This document shows positions 54,712-64,000 of a stretch of DNA of 64,000 bases, piece after piece; position 1 is the stretch's first letter; each line of letters opens with the position of its first letter. Origin of the DNA: Candidatus Nitrosocosmicus arcticus (lineage in GTDB: Archaea; Thermoproteota; Nitrososphaeria; Nitrososphaerales; Nitrososphaeraceae); contig NZ_ML675584.1 of assembly GCF_007826885.1 (NCBI RefSeq), positions 62,001-126,000 on the forward strand, in the 5' to 3' direction. Position numbers and translations under genes: made by a program. A model generated the notes under the pieces. That model searched no databases. It saw nothing but the letters and a program-made list of their open reading frames with translations, and was not told where the DNA came from.

Positions 54712-55095
54712 TACTCTAAAAATGAGAATGAATTATATAAATTAAACAACTAGCTACACATGAATTATTCTTGAAATCACGTACTCGTATTTATCTAATT
54801 CAAATGAAATAATCTTGGTTTTCCGCAATTTGTTAGATTGATTGACTAACTATTCTCTTATTTAGTTATTAGAGGAGATTTAAATATTCCATCCAGGTTG
54901 CAATTGGCAATTTAATTAGGAATAGCATCCCATAAGAAGAACTGTTAGGATTTTATTAATGACTATTTTGTTCCTTATAAGGTTACTACTATGGGGATTT
55001 GATATGCTTGCTCAAATTATTAATCACCTGTGCCCATGTAATTAATTAAAGAACAGTTCATACACTGATAAGCCCCCCCTTTATTTCGTCGGATG
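54712..55095. other. intergenic region
   Basis: A 384-base gap with no supportable gene. The run of seven C at about 55073-55079 is followed by TTTATTT just after the DUF421 gene's end, and might help terminate. Confidence 0.4.
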
Positions 55096-55851
55096 TCATT
55101 TTTCTTTCATTATGAAGCTTATCCTACCGTTAGATTCTAAACGAGCATATTTAATTTCTTTTTCATTTTCTATTCCCTCCAATCTCATTTCGGCTTCAAA
55201 TTCTGTAATATCCATTTTAGCTTTCTTTAAACCCTCCTTAATAATCGACCCGTAATCTACCAACAAAATAGGTTTAGGTTGTAAGGAATTTCTAAATCGC
55301 CTGCTCTTTAAGGTGAGATAGTCAATTGCTTTGAAGAATATTATCGCGATTATTACGGCCGCCATAGCCTGGGGAATTGATATTTCTTTATAAAGCATAG
55401 GATCGCCAATTGCTGAGCCGAGTCCCACTACAATCAGCAATGCAAACGGCGATAACTGGCCAATCCCTTTTCCACCCAGCCATTTCACTATAATAAAAAC
55501 CAAAGATGCGATTATTGCAGTTCTAATAATTACAGATAAAATAACAGAGGGGTCTGGAACTATAGCGCTGTATATCAGATCGTACGGGAATGATTCGGCT
55601 GGCTCATTCGGTGGTCCAATGCCTGTCTCAGAATCCGATGATTCTGATGGAGTTGTAGGTAGTGCGTTAAGTAACGCTAGTTGTTCTGAAATACCATTAT
55701 CGTTTGTACCGTTGTTATTGCTGTTTTGTTCTAATACGGCGTTGAGTGTAACTGAAATACTATTTACCTGATAAACAAGGTATCCAACAACGACTAACAT
55801 TATGGCTAGACTTATGATTATAATTATCCATATTGTTGAATTATTTATCAA
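55096..55851 (-). CDS. DUF421/YetF-type membrane protein
   Basis: A 251-aa protein with an N-terminal membrane helix (WIIIIISLAIMLVVVGYLVY), a linker of about 60 Asn/Ser/Glu-rich residues, three more helices in the DUF421 region (IIRTAIIASLVFIIVKWLGG, LSPFALLIVVGLGSAIGDP, AMAAVIIAIIFFKAIDYL) and a soluble C-terminal domain with PILLVDYGSIIKEGLKKAK and MDITEFEAEMRLEGI. The family includes Bacillus YetF. Its function is not firmly known. The extra N-terminal helix and linker are unusual. Confidence 0.82.
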   Translation of the reverse strand: MINNSTIWIIIIISLAIMLVVVGYLVYQVNSISVTLNAVLEQNSNNNGTNDNGISEQLALLNALPTTPSESSDSETGIGPPNEPAESFPYDLIYSAIVPDPSVILSVIIRTAIIASLVFIIVKWLGGKGIGQLSPFALLIVVGLGSAIGDPMLYKEISIPQAMAAVIIAIIFFKAIDYLTLKSRRFRNSLQPKPILLVDYGSIIKEGLKKAKMDITEFEAEMRLEGIENEKEIKYARLESNGRISFIMKEK

Positions 55852-56315
55852 TGTATCAAAATGGGTACGCTGGCATATATGTTAAAGTTGATACCAGCAA
55901 TCAAATCAAATTTCTAATTACTGACAATAATAAATCATTTGTTGTCTATAGGAATATTTTCAGGATGTACCTTCTATTCCTCTGCGGTATTACTCTATAC
56001 AAATAACCTCGCCTGCTTAAGTTATTTATGTAAGGGTTATTTAATTATCTATTTAATTTAGTAAAATAAAAGGCGTCTCTCTTTATTGATGCTATTTATA
56101 GACATGCGAACTAATTATTCACTATCTTCGATGTGTCTTTTTATGGATAATGTATAAACAACGAAAAATAAGAAAATTCATTGCAAGATAGATTGTTTTT
56201 AAAATATTTTAGCCACTGGAAAAAACAGTATTACTAAGACAGGTGTTTTGTAAAACTGATCGAATTAGTATTCAAATTGATATTTGGTTTCTTATAACCT
56301 TTGTAGAATAAGAAT
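55852..56315. other. 464-base intergenic promoter region
   Basis: No gene is seen. The region is AT-rich and carries promoter elements for the divergent DUF421 and HerA-like genes. A minus frame at 56234-56464 overlaps the HerA-like gene and has no family resemblance. Confidence 0.45.
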
Positions 56316-58112
56316 ATGCAGATGCAAGATACCGAACCTGTTGGAATTACCTTCGTATCTGAAAATTTTTCTAATTCTATTGATGAATTTTGGATCATAA
56401 TTAAACCTGAAATAATGATAAATCCATTTGACTTTATTAGCGTAGAAAATGTTAGAAATACCAAAACTATTGGAATTGTTAAAGAACTAAAGAGAATCTA
56501 TTTTGACCCGGAAACTTTTTCTAAGAATCAATATTTTTCTCAACTTAAACTTCTCATGAATAAGGATGAAATGTTGGGAGATGGCCTCACAGTGGCAAAA
56601 ATTGACGTAATTGCTAACCGTCAATTCCACAAATTTCAAGAAGAATATACTGAAAATGATTCCAGGATTAACAAGCCACCAAAAAAATCAAAAAATTTGA
56701 GCATTAATATGCCAGTTCAGGAAGGGAAACTCGTAAATTTTGCTACTGCCGAGGAGGTCATATCATCTCTGGGAATTCCAGAAATGGAAAATCCAATTCC
56801 CGCAGGTGTGATTTCGATGACTAATGACACCCAAATTCCAATAGATCTAGATGTAACGTACATTTTTGGGCCAGATACCACTCACGTTAATGCGACCGGA
56901 ATTTCAGGAAACATGAAGACTAGTTATCTGTTATTCTTGTTACAGGTTATTTATCAGAAACTTTCGGAAGAAGGCATTTCTATAATCTTATTTAATACTA
57001 AAGAAAAAGATCTCCTCTATATCGATAAAGAAAGAGATGAAGGCTTTACTAGTGAGGATAAACATGTACTTGACCTGCTTGGTTTGAATTTGACTCCATT
57101 TAATAATGTAAAATATTTTCTCCCAAGAGGAAAAAATGGTAAACCAAATTCGGCTCATGTTCCCGAGAAAAACTTTTTAACCTATTCTTTTGAATTAGCT
57201 GATGTTTATGATCGATTGGAATTGTTATTTTCCTCAGAAACAACGCTCGATCCCCAGTATAATATTTCATCAATCTTAAATTACATTTATGAATTTTGGC
57301 CTAACTTAACCCAAGGTGGTAATAGCAAGGGAGATTCCAACAAAATTGCAACTTGGACGGACTTGATTAATTTTAATGAGTATCCAGAAGAAGTTGTTAC
57401 CCACAAGACAACGCTATTAAAGTTTCAGGGGATGATCCAGAGATTTAGGAAACCATCCACTTTGTTTGTAGATAAAAAGGTAACAAGCACGTATCTTGGC
57501 AGAGAAATTAGAAAAATGAACAAAAATGAAGTTTATGTAATAGATATAGCTAGGCTTTCCACATTAGACGAACAAGCATTTGTGGTTGGAGATGTAATGA
57601 AGACTATAGACGAGATGTACTCCCTTGGCCATGTAGATACTCCTGATGCCGCCTTTGGTGGTGATATTGAAATCGATGCTGAAAAAGTAAAAACAAATAC
57701 CGGTATGGCAAAAAAGCCAAAATATATTGTAATCTTTATTGACGAAATTAACCGATTTTTACCACATAGGGTATCTGGTATTAACAATTTTGGGATTTCA
57801 ACGTCTAACCGGTCAGCTGTTGCAGAAGAATTGTTTAAGACTTTAATCACAGGCAAGTCCCGCCACTGTATACTTTTCTCCGCACAACAATTCAAAAGCC
57901 AAATTGACCCAAGCGTTAATGAAAATACTGGTTTACATGTTATCACAAAGCTGGGTTTATCCGAACTATCTTCAAATTCCTATTCAATGATAGACGATGC
58001 TACCAAATCAGTTATTAGCAAACTGCATAAAGGTGAATTTATCCTTGTACATCCCGCCTTTAGGCATCCTGTCAAGATTACTATACCAAAACCCACGTTC
58101 AAAAGACCATAA
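56316..58112 (+). CDS. HerA-like ATPase
   Basis: A 598-aa hexameric-type ATPase of the HerA/FtsK group (DUF87). Residues 1-60 form a HAS-barrel-like N-terminal domain. Walker A is GISGNMKT (195-202) and Walker B is IVIFIDEIN (around residues 470-480), followed by LFKTLITGKSRHCILFSAQQ and a C-terminal arginine region FILVHPAFRHPVKI. HerA normally pumps DNA with nuclease NurA in end resection. No nurA is adjacent; a metallophosphoesterase gene follows instead, at 138 bases. A conflict-system or repair role is possible but unproven. Met3 is an alternative start. Confidence 0.85.
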   Translation: MQMQDTEPVGITFVSENFSNSIDEFWIIIKPEIMINPFDFISVENVRNTKTIGIVKELKRIYFDPETFSKNQYFSQLKLLMNKDEMLGDGLTVAKIDVIANRQFHKFQEEYTENDSRINKPPKKSKNLSINMPVQEGKLVNFATAEEVISSLGIPEMENPIPAGVISMTNDTQIPIDLDVTYIFGPDTTHVNATGISGNMKTSYLLFLLQVIYQKLSEEGISIILFNTKEKDLLYIDKERDEGFTSEDKHVLDLLGLNLTPFNNVKYFLPRGKNGKPNSAHVPEKNFLTYSFELADVYDRLELLFSSETTLDPQYNISSILNYIYEFWPNLTQGGNSKGDSNKIATWTDLINFNEYPEEVVTHKTTLLKFQGMIQRFRKPSTLFVDKKVTSTYLGREIRKMNKNEVYVIDIARLSTLDEQAFVVGDVMKTIDEMYSLGHVDTPDAAFGGDIEIDAEKVKTNTGMAKKPKYIVIFIDEINRFLPHRVSGINNFGISTSNRSAVAEELFKTLITGKSRHCILFSAQQFKSQIDPSVNENTGLHVITKLGLSELSSNSYSMIDDATKSVISKLHKGEFILVHPAFRHPVKITIPKPTFKRP

Positions 58113-58249
58113 CTTGGAATTATGGAAACAGCACGAGTGATGCTAAAGATGCGTATGGTGGGAATAAATCAATTTAATAGTAAAATGTTAGTCCCTTTTT
58201 TTGAGTAAGTATTTAATGTTAGCTTTCAAATATTTAATAAGATAACATT

Positions 58250-59122
58250 ATGAGATTTGTTCAAATATCTGACTTACATATCGGTGGTTTGTTTAAACAA
58301 GATACATTTGATACTTTGGTTGATGAAGTTAATAATGATTTGAAACCTGATGTCATAATTATATCAGGAGACTTAACGGATGATGGACTTTTCTTTCAAT
58401 TTGAACAGGCAAAACAAGAAATAAAAAAATTTTCGTGTAAGAACCTAATAGTATTTCCGGGAAACCATGATTATCGACATACAGGTTATCTTTTATTTAG
58501 ACAGTTCTTTCCTGTTTCTGCACCAAGCGGTTCTAGGGTTTACAAATTTAGTGATCCAAAGAACAAGAATCAAACAGTTGTAGTTACAACTGTTGGAACT
58601 GCAAGAGCAGATAGAGATGAAGGTGAAGTTGGATTTAGACAAAACCTATGGCTAAACAAAATTCTAAAAAAATATCACATTCCAAGACATCCTACTGATC
58701 AGCAACCGCAGCAACCGCAAAATAAGAATAAAACAATAATAAAAATTGTTGCAATGCATCACCACTTGATTGCTATACCTGATACAGGCTATACCAATGT
58801 AGTGGGAATCTCTGATGCAGGTGATGTATTAAGAACTTGCCTCGCTAACGATGTCGATATTGTCATTTGCGGTCACAAGCACAGACCTTGGATCTGGAAC
58901 CTGGGCACTATGAAAATAGCTTATGCCGGCACAGCTTGCTCGTGGAGATATAGAGGGGTTTTTGAAGATACATATAATATTATAGATATTGCAGACGATG
59001 GCAAAATAGAAATAGATATCAAAATAGTTGGTGGAAATAGAATGCCCTTGTCGGAGGTAGTTACTCAATATAATCCTGAGGATAGAGTAACACGAATTGC
59101 AGATATGATGTCCCCAGATTAA
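58250..59122 (+). CDS. calcineurin-like metallophosphoesterase
   Basis: A 290-aa dimetal phosphoesterase. Metal ligands: Asp8 and His10 in SDLHIG, Asp41 in SGDLTDDG, Asn72 and His73 in PGNHDYRH, then MHHHLIA and GHKHRPW near residues 180-215. The layout matches cyclic-nucleotide phosphodiesterase (CpdA-like) or Mre11-like members; the CpdA type is likelier from its length and GNHD context. It follows the HerA-like gene on the same strand, which could place it in DNA metabolism, but the gap may hold a separate promoter. Confidence 0.88.
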   Translation: MRFVQISDLHIGGLFKQDTFDTLVDEVNNDLKPDVIIISGDLTDDGLFFQFEQAKQEIKKFSCKNLIVFPGNHDYRHTGYLLFRQFFPVSAPSGSRVYKFSDPKNKNQTVVVTTVGTARADRDEGEVGFRQNLWLNKILKKYHIPRHPTDQQPQQPQNKNKTIIKIVAMHHHLIAIPDTGYTNVVGISDAGDVLRTCLANDVDIVICGHKHRPWIWNLGTMKIAYAGTACSWRYRGVFEDTYNIIDIADDGKIEIDIKIVGGNRMPLSEVVTQYNPEDRVTRIADMMSPD

Positions 59123-59338
59123 ATAACAGGTTAACTATCATAAGATTTGCTACAGACTTATAAAACCACCACAAAATAATTTTAGATCTTATGATCTTGT
59201 TATAAAGTATATACGTAAAGAAAAATGCAAAATTTGTTGCAATAAGTGCGGACCTTGAGTTCTAAAGGTTTACAGAGATAATTTTTTTGAGTGAGGGAAT
59301 GATTTGCTCTTTATTTAGCCTTCAGACAGTTTGAAGGA

Positions 59339-59665
59339 TCATTTTTTTGAAATATTTAAAATGTATAAAACTACGAGTCGTTCTTTGTTTCCATGGAAAT
59401 GATGTTTTGAGTTCGAAGGAACAAAAATACAAGAGCCTTTTCTTATTTCGTGATCCTCTTCTAATATGTTAATATATCCTTTACCTTCTAAAACAAAATA
59501 GAGTTCATCATCTGAATGAGGCCCCTGTGTGTCCTTTTGACCGGGATCGAGTCTAAGCACTCCAACTTCAAAACTCTCATTATGTAAAAAATCTAGGAAA
59601 TAAGTTGAATTGTCTTTTTTATTAAGCTTTAACAGTATTGAATCAAGGTCAAAAATTTTGTCCAT
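59339..59665 (-). CDS. cupin-fold protein
   Basis: A 108-aa single cupin domain. The metal motif 1 is near GPHSDDELYFVLEGKG (about 48-63), and motif 2 is near FVPSNSKHHFHG (about 82-93). It has an N-terminal helix (FLDFLHNESFEVGVL) and a C-terminal strand. Cupins of this size bind metals or small ligands; some are sensors or dioxygenases. The specific ligand is unknown, and neighbours do not help. Confidence 0.85.
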   Translation of the reverse strand: MDKIFDLDSILLKLNKKDNSTYFLDFLHNESFEVGVLRLDPGQKDTQGPHSDDELYFVLEGKGYINILEEDHEIRKGSCIFVPSNSKHHFHGNKERLVVLYILNISKK

Positions 59666-59962
59666 ATTTTACTAGAATGCATCTTAAATTAGTTTGTTCT
59701 CATGATGTTTGTTTGACCAAATGAAGTAAGTCTGATGGATACTTACTACATATGTGAGTCAACCTCAAAGCATACACGATTTGCTTCCTTCGCTAAAAGA
59801 AATTCATTTGAAATGTAATGATAGTATTTTAGCTGCTTTGAGGGCAAACAGGTTTTGATATGAATTAACCAAAAAAGCGAAAATGCAAGTGCAGAGAGCG
59901 GTGAGGAAAAGTGTTTCCCATGTTTTTGTTTCATTTTAATAATGGAATCGCATAGATAAACT

Positions 59963-60652
59963 ATGAGTGTCTTGTTTCAGGATCGCGAACAAGCTGGACA
60001 CGAGTTAACTAAAGAGTTAGCCATGATACTGAAAAAAAATCAAATAATTTTATCTAATGCTGCAAATGAGTTCATAGTTTTAGCTATACCTAGGGGTGGT
60101 ATCATATTGGGTGATATAATAGCAAATTATTTTCAATGCAGTTTGGACGTTATAATTTCTAGAAAGATCAGGGCCGAATTCAATGAAGAGTTCGCAATAG
60201 GTGCAATGATGCCAGACGGAAGCTACTTTTTAAATGAGGGGGTTACGCGCTTTTTCACTATTTCACAAGCTTACCTAAAAAAAGAGATAGAATTTCAAAA
60301 AAAGGAAATCAGAAGACGCTTGATAGAATTTAGAGGTGATGTTTCCTATCATGCTAAATTCGAGAGAAAAATTGTAGTGCTGGTTGACGATGGAATAGCT
60401 ACAGGATCCACCATCATCGCCTCCGCAGAATGGGTAAAGAGCAATTGTAATTGCAAGAGACTTGTTGTTGCAGTACCTGTAGCTCCAGCCCGAGATGAAA
60501 CGATGAATAAACTTGCTACCATAGCCGATAATGTTGTAATTTTGCATATGGAAGAGGCTTTTTCTGCCGTCGGTCAGTTTTACAGAAACTTTGATCAAGT
60601 AAGTGACGAGACTGTAAAGAAAATAATGATGAAACACCATTTTGACAATTGA
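59963..60652 (+). CDS. phosphoribosyltransferase-domain protein (copy 2)
   Basis: A 229-aa paralogue of the gene at 29538. The PRPP motif VVLVDDGIATGSTI, the AIPRGGIILGDIIA loop and the EEFAIGAMMPDG segment are all clear. Downstream lies the shared motif QFYRNFDQVSDETVKKI. No alpha/beta hydrolase is adjacent, unlike copy 1. It may therefore act alone or with the distant partner. Confidence 0.85.
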   Translation: MSVLFQDREQAGHELTKELAMILKKNQIILSNAANEFIVLAIPRGGIILGDIIANYFQCSLDVIISRKIRAEFNEEFAIGAMMPDGSYFLNEGVTRFFTISQAYLKKEIEFQKKEIRRRLIEFRGDVSYHAKFERKIVVLVDDGIATGSTIIASAEWVKSNCNCKRLVVAVPVAPARDETMNKLATIADNVVILHMEEAFSAVGQFYRNFDQVSDETVKKIMMKHHFDN

Positions 60653-61476
60653 GATTATTTAAATTCTAATAGATGCTAACATGACACAGTATACAGCTGG
60701 ATCTCTTTAGAATAGTACACTAAACTTCGCCTATGATCGTGAAGTCGTCTAGGCTTGAGAGTACATAGAAAAGGTATGGATAGTCATTTGTTTCTCTATT
60801 GAGGTAATAAGTGCCATTTGATTTTGCGATTGAAAAATGATGACCAAATAAATTGAGGTAGCCCATGCTTAACTACTCAAACAAAAACAATTTCATAATT
60901 GTAATCTGTTATGATAGGCAAATTCATTTTCTAAGAAATTAAGCAAAACAAGAATTATTAATAGATAAGATTGAAGCAAGAGGAAAAAAATATAGATTAA
61001 CATAGATCAATTAAAGACCATCATAGATCAGTATACTTGGGCATTGAACATGCATTTATTTTAAAATAATACTGGAAGGTAAGCAGGTAGGTAGATGTAT
61101 TCTTCTTAGGGATCAAAATTAATTTGTCAGATCTCTTCTAATGAATGACTACAAGGAGTAACGTTGAGGATCCAACACATAAGAAACATTTATAGATTTT
61201 AAATCTCTTTTGTCCCACTTCTATCAATTATTAAAGATAGCTCATTGGTCATTACCAATTTTAATCAAGTAAATGGGTTGATAGATTAATCTAGGTAGAT
61301 GTAACTAAACATTTTCTTTTTGCTTAGGGCAATTTATCTACCAATCTAGACGTGTTTTCTATTATCGTTTTACACATACATCGATGCATTAAATACCGCA
61401 GTGTCCAATCCTTTTTTCCATTAATCTAAGTTTGACTAATAACTTTTTATAAAGAATTACAAGTTATAGTTCTAAA
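60653..61476. other. 824-base intergenic region
   Basis: I see no gene on either strand. An imperfect inverted repeat lies at 61290-61350 (TCTAGGTAGAT against ATCTACC-AAT-CTAGA). Short repeated segments (CATAGATCA near 61010-61030) are visible. A TTTATAAA box at about 61446-61453 begins the control region of the next genes. Confidence 0.45.
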
Positions 61477-61548
61477 ATGAGTATAACGTCATCAACCGGA
61501 TGGGTGTATGACCTTGAGGCCGCAATTGTGATTTCAGAAAAAGGCTAA
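61477..61548 (+). CDS. possible 23-codon leader peptide before the PhoD-like gene
   Basis: ATG at 61477 opens MSITSSTGWVYDLEAAIVIS and ends at TAA 61546-61548. A TATA-like TTTATAAA lies about 24 bases upstream, the usual distance for a leaderless start. The phosphatase ATG follows 16 bases after the stop. It may be a real small gene, a leader peptide or a chance frame. Confidence 0.3.
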   Translation: MSITSSTGWVYDLEAAIVISEKG

Positions 61549-61564
61549 CGGGAATCGAGTTAAC

Positions 61565-64000
61565 ATGACTGGATCATCATCCACTATGCCCTTACTACTA
61601 GCTGGACCTATAATTCGCCGAGTTGATAAAACACAGGTGTGTATCTGGATAGCAACAAGCAAACCCGTATATACAGAGGTAGAAATATTCAATATCAAGA
61701 ATTCTATTAACGGCTTTGTATCCAAAGATTTTAATGAACATGTTGATAAGGACCTCAGACAAGAGTTCGCCAAACCTGATATGAATGTAGTAGGAAGTGG
61801 TAATAACACATCTTTAAAACTAGGCGATAACCTTTACGTGAGCCTTATAATTGCGAGGCCTTTTCCTTCAAATGAATTTAATGAATCTAATAAACCAAAC
61901 TTATTACCCACTTTTCCCACAGATGAGATCCTTGCTTATGACTTGGAACTTTTTTTACCAAACGAAAGTAAAGAGAAAGGAATACGCCTAAAAGATCTGG
62001 GATTGTTATCTGGAGAAAATACCATTCTTTATGACAGTCCTAAATCTGAAGAACTGTACAATAACAATGAACAAGGAGACAAACCATTACCTAACCTGTT
62101 CTCTCTTCCTACATTCTATATCCCTGTCGGGAAAAATGGATCTCAGATGAATATTCTATATGGTTCCTGTAGAAAACTACACGGTGAAGATCAAGATAGT
62201 TTGATTATAGGGGATGAGCTTCTTGCATCCTCTATTTCTGATCTAAAAAAAAGGCCAAGCTCACTATTTCTGATAGGTGATCAAATTTACGCTGACGACG
62301 TAGCAGGACCTCTCATAGGGCATCTAACGAGATTAGCAACCGAATTACTAGGATGGGGAGAACTTATTGATGGAATTGATATTGATCTAAAAGATATACG
62401 AATCGGCGGTCGCAAGCAGATAGTAACTTGCAAAGCTCAATTTACTTCAGAAGTATCTGACAATCACTTGCTAGGATTTGGCGAATTCGCTGCAATGTAT
62501 TTGCTAGCATGGAATCCATTGATTTGGCCTAAAGAATTTAAATCCGATCTGGTAAAATCACATCCAAATTCAGAATTAAAGCAAAAATATGAAACAGAAA
62601 TAAAAGAGCTTGAACAGAGTCGCAAAGGTATTCGAAAAATTAGAAGACTTCTTGCTAATGTGCCAACTTATATGATTTTAGATGACCACGAAATTACTGA
62701 TGATTGGAACATAGACCGGAAATGGCGTGACTCTGTACGAAACAGTACAAGCGGATCTCAAATTATTGTCAATGGTCTTATCTCATATTGGGCTTTTCAG
62801 GGATGGGGGAACAATCCAAATTCTTTCGATGATGACTTTATCGAAACTATCAAGGTGTACCTTAATTTGAGAAAACAAAAGAGTTCTCTTAAACTTAAAA
62901 AAACTTTCGGGATTTCAACTCTGGATTACGACAATAAGGTTGACGAATTGCATAAAATCCAAACATTAGAAGACCGAATTTGGAATACTAAAAAATGGAT
63001 ATATGTGGCTCCGACATATCCGCTTTCCATATTTCTAGATTGTAGGACACAGCGAGAATTTGCAAATCCTGATGGACCTCCTATATTATTAAATGATGAA
63101 GCATTGGACTACATAAAATCTGAGGTTTATGACTCTGGATATATAAAGGGCGACCCACTTGTTATTATTTCTCCGACACCTGTTTTTGGTTTTGAACTTG
63201 CCGAGAGCGTACAAAGGTTTTTGACCTCTATTTCAGGAACTTACATGTGGGATCTCGAAACATGGAGAGCTAACGAAATGGGATTTATAAAATTCTTGAC
63301 TTTTGTATCCAATACATTTAGTCCTGATTATTGCCTAATTCTATCAGGTGATGTTCATTATGCTTTTACTATGAAAGCAAGATTTGATATACTCACTGGT
63401 GGGCATCATCCACATCAATCGACTTTGCCTTTGAAGAGTGATAATGCCATATTTAATTATCTACCTGTGGCTCAATTGACAAGTAGTCCGCTGAGAAGTA
63501 ACAGTGTGACAAAACGCAAGTCAGCAATAATGATCCTAAATTTGGCCCATAAAATCATGATTTCAAAGAGGAGGGTATCACGCACAGGATTTATGAATAT
63601 AAACAATATCCCAAGTTACAGTAATCATGGAAGGGCCAGAAAATTAAATGAGAATGCGGAATCATATAAAAAAGATGATCTAGTCACTCGTTTATCTTCT
63701 AAAGAAAATGAAAATTATTCAAAGCACGGGGAGGGGACAACTTTTCTCATCAAAATTAAGACCATATTTACCAGTTTGATTAGCCGGTATTTTATTGATA
63801 AGGAAAGGGGTTCTGTAGAGCGATCTCTAAATTGGCGAGAGTCTCGAATCCTTATAACACCCAAAGGTCATGGTGCTACTCCCGTATTAGCGAATAATAA
63901 CATAAGCTCAGTTTCGTTGAATTTAAAATCACATACTGTTGTTCACACTTTATTTTTTCTTTGGAAAAATAAACTGCGATTTAGCAAGGCCATAATAGAA
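61565..64000 (+). CDS. PhoD-like phosphatase/phosphodiesterase (partial, runs off the window)
   Basis: The frame stays open for 812 codons to the window end, and its stop is outside. The N-terminus (GPIIRRVDKTQVCIWIATSKPVYTEVEI, shortened) is an Ig-like domain, as in PhoD-like proteins. Metal-site motifs follow: LFLIGDQIYADD (Asp239), MILDDHEITDDW (Asp374, His375) and LSGDVHYAF (Asp596, His598). Alkaline phosphatase D family members hydrolyse phosphodiesters or phosphomonoesters with Ca and Fe. No signal peptide is visible, so it may be cytosolic, unlike Bacillus PhoD. A long C-terminal region after residue 650 is not recognised. Confidence 0.88.
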   Translation, partial: MTGSSSTMPLLLAGPIIRRVDKTQVCIWIATSKPVYTEVEIFNIKNSINGFVSKDFNEHVDKDLRQEFAKPDMNVVGSGNNTSLKLGDNLYVSLIIARPFPSNEFNESNKPNLLPTFPTDEILAYDLELFLPNESKEKGIRLKDLGLLSGENTILYDSPKSEELYNNNEQGDKPLPNLFSLPTFYIPVGKNGSQMNILYGSCRKLHGEDQDSLIIGDELLASSISDLKKRPSSLFLIGDQIYADDVAGPLIGHLTRLATELLGWGELIDGIDIDLKDIRIGGRKQIVTCKAQFTSEVSDNHLLGFGEFAAMYLLAWNPLIWPKEFKSDLVKSHPNSELKQKYETEIKELEQSRKGIRKIRRLLANVPTYMILDDHEITDDWNIDRKWRDSVRNSTSGSQIIVNGLISYWAFQGWGNNPNSFDDDFIETIKVYLNLRKQKSSLKLKKTFGISTLDYDNKVDELHKIQTLEDRIWNTKKWIYVAPTYPLSIFLDCRTQREFANPDGPPILLNDEALDYIKSEVYDSGYIKGDPLVIISPTPVFGFELAESVQRFLTSISGTYMWDLETWRANEMGFIKFLTFVSNTFSPDYCLILSGDVHYAFTMKARFDILTGGHHPHQSTLPLKSDNAIFNYLPVAQLTSSPLRSNSVTKRKSAIMILNLAHKIMISKRRVSRTGFMNINNIPSYSNHGRARKLNENAESYKKDDLVTRLSSKENENYSKHGEGTTFLIKIKTIFTSLISRYFIDKERGSVERSLNWRESRILITPKGHGATPVLANNNISSVSLNLKSHTVVHTLFFLWKNKLRFSKAIIE

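Noticed and set aside
61565-64000. PhoD-like gene considered truncated
   Set aside because: The frame is open to the window end; the missing C-terminus is caused by the window border.

Overview
The window is AT-rich (roughly one third GC by eye), densely packed on both strands, and reads as chromosomal DNA of an archaeon. Archaeal markers are a Pth2-type peptidyl-tRNA hydrolase, a topo III-like type IA topoisomerase, a C2H2 zinc-finger protein, HerA-like ATPase and many starts (ATG, GTG or TTG) that lie about 23-27 bases after a TATA-like box with no Shine-Dalgarno, as expected of leaderless archaeal transcripts. A two-domain nitrite-reductase-like multicopper oxidase with a ZIP transporter and DtxR regulator, and several secreted families, point to an ammonia-oxidising archaeon of the Nitrososphaerota, perhaps Nitrosocosmicus-like. 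This assignment is inference; no amo or rRNA gene is present. I found no tRNA, rRNA, CRISPR array or intact insertion sequence.

Layout. 0-6.2 kb: small unknown gene, a candidate structured RNA, YjbQ, a small secreted protein, amidase, creatininase-family hydrolase and WrbA flavodoxin. 6.3-14.2 kb: membrane proteins, aldehyde dehydrogenase, luciferase-like oxidoreductase, a secreted protein, MsrA, sirtuin and ASCH protein. 14.4-20.5 kb: aconitase, a collapsed universal-stress-protein remnant, topoisomerase IA, and a secreted protein whose signal peptide is interrupted by TAG. 21.6-31 kb: Dyp-type peroxidase, then four members of one tryptophan-motif family around a multi-pass membrane protein, then a phosphoribosyltransferase facing an alpha/beta hydrolase that lacks a normal start codon.

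31-46.5 kb is the most unusual part. It holds a C2H2 protein, a NAL1-like serine protease fused to a DNA/RNA non-specific endonuclease, an M6 metalloprotease, an M14 carboxypeptidase with small partners, and a second trypsin-like protease, none with a visible signal peptide. Further on come an M1 aminopeptidase with a repeat tail and a close homologue of eukaryotic peptide:N-glycanase (Png1). Together these enzymes could break down proteins, glycopeptides and nucleic acid, although a common system is not proven.

46.5-52.9 kb: a multicopper oxidase-ZIP-DtxR operon with paired palindromes around its TATA box, a secreted lectin-like protein, and a SufR-like regulator followed by an FMN reductase, the regulator with a palindrome after its TATA box. 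53-64 kb: BASS-family transporter, Pth2, DUF421 membrane protein, HerA-like ATPase, metallophosphoesterase, cupin, a second phosphoribosyltransferase and a PhoD-like phosphatase cut by the window end.
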